Part shown: positions 60,488-64,000 of the stretch, in pieces
Layout of the letters: each line of letters begins with the position of its first letter
Position numbering within the stretch: the first letter of the stretch is position 1
NCBI GenBank assembly: GCA_948144175.1
Contig: CANXME010002654.1
Location: 310,001 to 374,000, forward strand
Reading direction: 5' to 3'
DNA: 64,000 nucleotides
Origin: Closterium sp. NIES-65
Taxonomy: Eukaryota > Streptophyta > Zygnematophyceae > Desmidiales > Closteriaceae
Made by a program: the position numbers and the translations under genes
The notes under the pieces: generated by a model
Databases searched by the model: none
The model's input: the letters and a program-made list of their open reading frames with translations, nothing else
What the model was told of the DNA's origin: nothing

Positions 60488-63400
60488 GTCATCAGGTACA
60501 TGAGGCAGCCAACAAGCTCCGCATACGGACCACTCGACTCTACGGACTCATCCGAAGGCAGAGCTGAGAGTGAGTGGCGAGTAGGCAGAGGAGTGGCCTG
60601 AGGCGAGGAGTACGTGAAGCCGAAGCGCTGAAGGACCTGCTGCACCATGTGTGACTGAGTCAAGGTAATGGTGCGGCGTGCTCTGTCCCGAGTGATCTGC
60701 AAGCCAAGGTAGCTGCGCAGTTCACCCAGGTCTGTGCACGTGTGTCTCTTCAACAGCTCGGACTTCACGTAGGCGAGTCCAGCAGTGTCCGCTGTAGCAA
60801 AGACCAGGTCTTCGACGTACACGAGGATGTAGAACGGCGGCAGGGAAGTGTCGGTGCGAAGAAACAGCGACGGGTCAGCAGTAGAAGGAGCAAACCCAAG
60901 AGCCGCAAGCGTAGTCCTCAGTGTGTCGTGCCACTCACGCGGTGCCTGGCGGAGACCGTAGACTGGCCGTCGGAGGCTCCACTGGGTGCCAGGAGGGAAA
61001 GTCCCAGTGAAGCCAGGTGGACGGCGCAGCCAGATCTCCTCGTGCAGGCTACCCTGCAAGAACGCAGTGCTGAAGTCGAGAGAGTGAAGCTCGTAGTCGC
61101 GCTGAGCGGCTATGTGCAGCAGCACCCGAAGAGTAGTCATCTTCGGGGTGGGAGAGAAGGTCTGAAAGTAGTCAACTCCCTGCCGCTGACTGAAGCCACG
61201 AGCAACGTACCGTGCCTTGAAGACAGGTGGAGAGCCCGGCGGCCGCTTCACCCTGAAGATCCACATGCCACTGACGATGTTCGCCCCAGGAGGGGGAACC
61301 GCGTCAACGTAGGTGCCTGTGGACTTCCAGGAAGCCATCTCTGCATCCATAGCTGCCTGCCACTGAGAGGAGTAGGGACCCTCTACGGCCTCCGCGTAAG
61401 AACGCGGAGTCGGGATGTCTAGTGCATCCGGGTCTCCCTCAGGGGCAAGCAGTACAGACGCGAGATGAGGTGAAGCAGCCGCTAGACACTGTAACTCCTC
61501 CTGCCTGTCCTCTAGGACGTCTGTGCCAAGAGCACACTCACCCCCGACGGACGGAGGACAGACAGACGCAGACTCAGCAACAAGACTAGCAGCGTAGTCG
61601 AGACGACAGCGAGCAGCAAAGTCGACGAGCTCAGTGACTAGAGCAGACGCAGCAGTGGACTCAAAAGAGGGGTCAGTGACGACAGTAGCAAGCAGACGCG
61701 TGACAGTGGGACTGGCAGCACGAAGATTGTCCGACTCAGGGTCCGCAAGCGCAGGAAGAGAGGACTCAGGAGGAGAAGGCAAAGGGGCACGCAGAGGAGC
61801 AGTGGACGGACGTAAAGACATCCGGTGCGTGCCAGGGACAGGAGGAGGACGCTGACGCGAACTGCGACCACTAGCGCGAGCAGCACGAACAGGCGACGCG
61901 GGACGAGACGCAGGCTCACGACGCTCAGCAAGACCTCCAGTAGGACCAGTGTAAGGAGAGGGAGCAGGCAGTGGAGAGGAAGGCTCCAGCAGGGACTGCG
62001 ACTGGACAGGCGGTGGACCCTCTACTAGAGGAGAAAGACCAAGAACCTGCTGCAGGAGCGGAACGAAGTACGGCCGAGGCCGCGCGGCAGCTCCAGACTC
62101 AGCAGGGACAGCACCAGCACCCTCAGCGACAGCACCAGCGCCACCCACACCTCCAGCGGCAGGACCAACAGCAGCAGGCTCAGCACGAACGCCCTCAGCA
62201 GCTCCAGCTCCAGGAGGACCTGCAGGGCCAGCAGCTCCGGGACCGGCTGCACCCGCACCCTCGACGGTCGAAGAAGCTCCAGCTCCAGCTCCAGCAGCAC
62301 CTCCAGACTCAGCAGCACGCCTCCAGCGGCGAGCGAACCACTCGCGCAGCTCCTGTGGAGAGAGGGGTTCCCGGCGAGACGCAGCAGCAGGAGAAACCCC
62401 AGGCTCAGCAGCTCCAGACGCAGCACCCCCAGGCTCAGCAGCTCCCAGCTCAGAACCCCCAGGCGCAGCAGCTCCCAGCTCAGCATCCCCCGGCCCAGTA
62501 CCCCCAGGCTCCGCACCCACCGCAGTAGCACCCCCAGGCCCAGCACCCCCAGCAGTAGCACCCCCAGGCCCCGCACCCTCAGGGTCAGCACCCCCAGAGT
62601 CAGTACCCCCAGGCTCAGCACCCGCAGCAGCACCAGAGTCACCAGTAACCTCGACCGGGTCAACGGCGTCTACCTGGGACACACCTGAGGGGGCAGGAAC
62701 CTGAGGGGGGAGGGGGTCGACCGGGGGGGGAACCGGCACAAGGAAGTCCGGGGGAGGGGGGAGGGAAGGAGTGCGGTAGGGGAAGAGACGGTAGAAGGGG
62801 ACTGACTCGTCGAACGTGACGTCCTGGGAGGACAGAACACGACGAGAGGAGGGGTGGTAAAACTGCCACCCTGGGGCGTCAGTGGGGAAGCCAAGGAAGA
62901 CACAGGGAGCAGCACGGGGGGACAGCTTGTCTGCAGACAAGTCGCGGACAAACGCCCGAGATCCCCAGACACGGAACACAGACGCATCGCCAACCTTCCC
63001 TGTCCACAGCAAGACTGGGGACATCGCAGGCCGAGAGACCCGGGGGTGAAGGTTGAGCTGATGCGCCGCGTACCTCACAGCAAACGGCCACAGAAAATGG
63101 GGGGCAGCCGCATGCATCATGGACGTACGAGCGACATCCATGACCATGCCAATGCGGCGCTCAGCAATCCCATTTTGCTGAGGGGAGTCCGGAAGCGTGA
63201 AGGTCTGGCGGATCCCCCGTGCACGACAGTAGTCTCGCAGAAGGCGAGAAGAGAACTCTCCGCCTCTGTCAGAGTGCAGACGCAGAACAGGAAAGTCCGA
63301 GCCGAAGCTCTTCCTGAGCTGGAGACGAGCCTCGCGGATCCAGTCGATCAGCACCTCAGTGACCGCACCCTTGCTGCGCAAGGGGAGGACTGTGGTATAA

Positions 63401-64000
63401 CGCGAGTAGTCGTCAACCACTAACAGGAAGTAGCGCTCGTAACCCTGCCCACGGACGGGGGCTGGGCCCCACACATCCATGTGAAGCGTCTGCAGGGGAG
63501 CCTCTGTCGGGGGGAAGTGGGAGGAGTGAGGAGCAGCCCGGAGGCGACCCTCGACACAGGGGACACAGGAAGGTCCTGGCCCGGAGGGGAGAGGAGGGAG
63601 AGACTGGGGAAGACCAGAGACAAGGACACGGGAAGCCATGCTCCGAAGACGGGGCAAGGAGGGGTGACCAAGACGGTGGTGCCACAGGAGAGTCTCGTGA
63701 GACAGGAGGCGACAAGAACAGGGGGCAGACTCAGGACCTGACCGGGAAGCAGCAGCAAACACCTGACCTGACGCAGCTACCCGACCAGACGCAGGGACAG
63801 GAGGAGACGAAGTGGTCAGGGTGTAGAGACTCGACCCCGGCCGACGCGAGAACGTGGCCAGGTGTCGGCCTGTGTCTGCGTCCGTGCAGTGGGTCACCCG
63901 TCGCCTCGCAGGAGTGAACTGGTGAACCCCCGCATCCTGTAGGTCCGCACCACTCACCAAGTTCGTAGAGAACGAGGGAAGGTACAGACCAGACAGGGTG
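60475..64000 (-). CDS. A6 Copia pol, open over >1,160 codons, 5' and 3' incomplete
   Basis: The minus-strand frame is open from the window edge to a TGA at 60475-60477. It starts within the protease C-terminal part (SFSTN, VSGADLQDAG). GAG-pre-integrase has LLWHHRLGHPSLPRLRSMA and CVPCVEG (63690-63550). Integrase follows with HMDVWGPA, VVDDYSRYTT, HSDRGGEFSS and PQQNGIAERR (63480-63150), all three acidic residues present. The linker (62650-62100) holds in-frame GGAGPGGA-like repeats. RT has FSPTPKMTTLRVLL, but the active site is YVED (60808-60819) in place of YVDD. After CLMYLMT the frame leaves the family A sequence at about 60488 and ends in D-family DNA, so RNase H is missing. The intact frame suggests recent arrival, but it cannot be autonomous. 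Confidence 0.9.
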   Translation of the reverse strand, partial: TLSGLYLPSFSTNLVSGADLQDAGVHQFTPARRRVTHCTDADTGRHLATFSRRPGSSLYTLTTSSPPVPASGRVAASGQVFAAASRSGPESAPCSCRLLSHETLLWHHRLGHPSLPRLRSMASRVLVSGLPQSLPPLPSGPGPSCVPCVEGRLRAAPHSSHFPPTEAPLQTLHMDVWGPAPVRGQGYERYFLLVVDDYSRYTTVLPLRSKGAVTEVLIDWIREARLQLRKSFGSDFPVLRLHSDRGGEFSSRLLRDYCRARGIRQTFTLPDSPQQNGIAERRIGMVMDVARTSMMHAAAPHFLWPFAVRYAAHQLNLHPRVSRPAMSPVLLWTGKVGDASVFRVWGSRAFVRDLSADKLSPRAAPCVFLGFPTDAPGWQFYHPSSRRVLSSQDVTFDESVPFYRLFPYRTPSLPPPPDFLVPVPPPVDPLPPQVPAPSGVSQVDAVDPVEVTGDSGAAAGAEPGGTDSGGADPEGAGPGGATAGGAGPGGATAVGAEPGGTGPGDAELGAAAPGGSELGAAEPGGAASGAAEPGVSPAAASRREPLSPQELREWFARRWRRAAESGGAAGAGAGASSTVEGAGAAGPGAAGPAGPPGAGAAEGVRAEPAAVGPAAGGVGGAGAVAEGAGAVPAESGAAARPRPYFVPLLQQVLGLSPLVEGPPPVQSQSLLEPSSPLPAPSPYTGPTGGLAERREPASRPASPVRAARASGRSSRQRPPPVPGTHRMSLRPSTAPLRAPLPSPPESSLPALADPESDNLRAASPTVTRLLATVVTDPSFESTAASALVTELVDFAARCRLDYAASLVAESASVCPPSVGGECALGTDVLEDRQEELQCLAAASPHLASVLLAPEGDPDALDIPTPRSYAEAVEGPYSSQWQAAMDAEMASWKSTGTYVDAVPPPGANIVSGMWIFRVKRPPGSPPVFKARYVARGFSQRQGVDYFQTFSPTPKMTTLRVLLHIAAQRDYELHSLDFSTAFLQGSLHEEIWLRRPPGFTGTFPPGTQWSLRRPVYGLRQAPREWHDTLRTTLAALGFAPSTADPSLFLRTDTSLPPFYILVYVEDLVFATADTAGLAYVKSELLKRHTCTDLGELRSYLGLQITRDRARRTITLTQSHMVQQVLQRFGFTYSSPQATPLPTRHSLSALPSDESVESSGPYAELVGCLMYLMTVCA

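Overview
The window is a pile-up of Ty1/Copia LTR retrotransposons, and I recognise no ordinary host gene in the 64 kb. All identifiable proteins are Gag, aspartic protease (PR), integrase (IN), reverse transcriptase (RT) and RNase H (RH) in the Copia order PR-IN-RT-RH. Primer-binding sites resemble the 3' end of plant initiator tRNA-Met (TGGTATCAGAGC and variants). This points to an intergenic, repeat-rich region of a green-lineage (streptophyte plant or alga) nuclear genome. I cannot name the species.

Five families are defined here from the sequence. Family A has LTRs of about 120-132 bp starting TGTCA, GC-rich tandem repeats in the leader, a Gag without a CCHC knuckle, and a repeat-rich IN-RT linker. 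Copies are A1 2-4014 (+), A2 6749-12769 (+), A3 13512-15296 (+), A4 23665-31029 (+), F 55321-58617 (-), A5 54825-55320/58618-59355 (-) and A6 60488-64000 (-). Family B (23643-43809, +) has LTRs of about 0.8 kb. Family C (about 15297-54832, +) is the old outer host. Family D has LTRs of about 1.09 kb: D1 32693-39175 (+), D2 44122-54514 (-), D3 47757-54050 (+) and the D4 LTR 59356-60412 (-). Family E is non-autonomous, about 1.54-1.60 kb with 123-131 bp LTRs and no pol: E1 44645-46248 (+), E2 15925-17462 (-), E3 21725-23311 (-).

The centre is a three-level nest in which eight insertions have exact 5-bp target-site duplications (TSDs). C contains E2 (CAAAC), E3 (CAGAG), B (GCTAC) and D2 (TTTTT). 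B contains A4 (TGTTG, in the 5' LTR) and D1 (AGGAA, in gag). D2 contains E1 (GATCC) and D3 (GGTTC), both in LTRs. F lies in A5 (CGCAG). Removing the insertions restores the reading frames and LTRs of the hosts, which gives a relative order of events. A4 (132/132 identical LTRs) and E2 (131/131) are the youngest; B and C are old and broken.

Left of the nest are A1, fragments of minus-strand Copia gag genes with a primer-binding site, A2 and the truncated A3. Right of it are minus-strand family A copies with F nested inside, a D-family 3' end, and A6, which has a pol frame open for more than 1,160 codons but an altered RT active site (YVED). The points of most interest are family E and its cis-signals shared with A, a possible new zinc-binding domain in family A Gag, and repeated loss of the internal/3'-LTR boundary in D and F copies.
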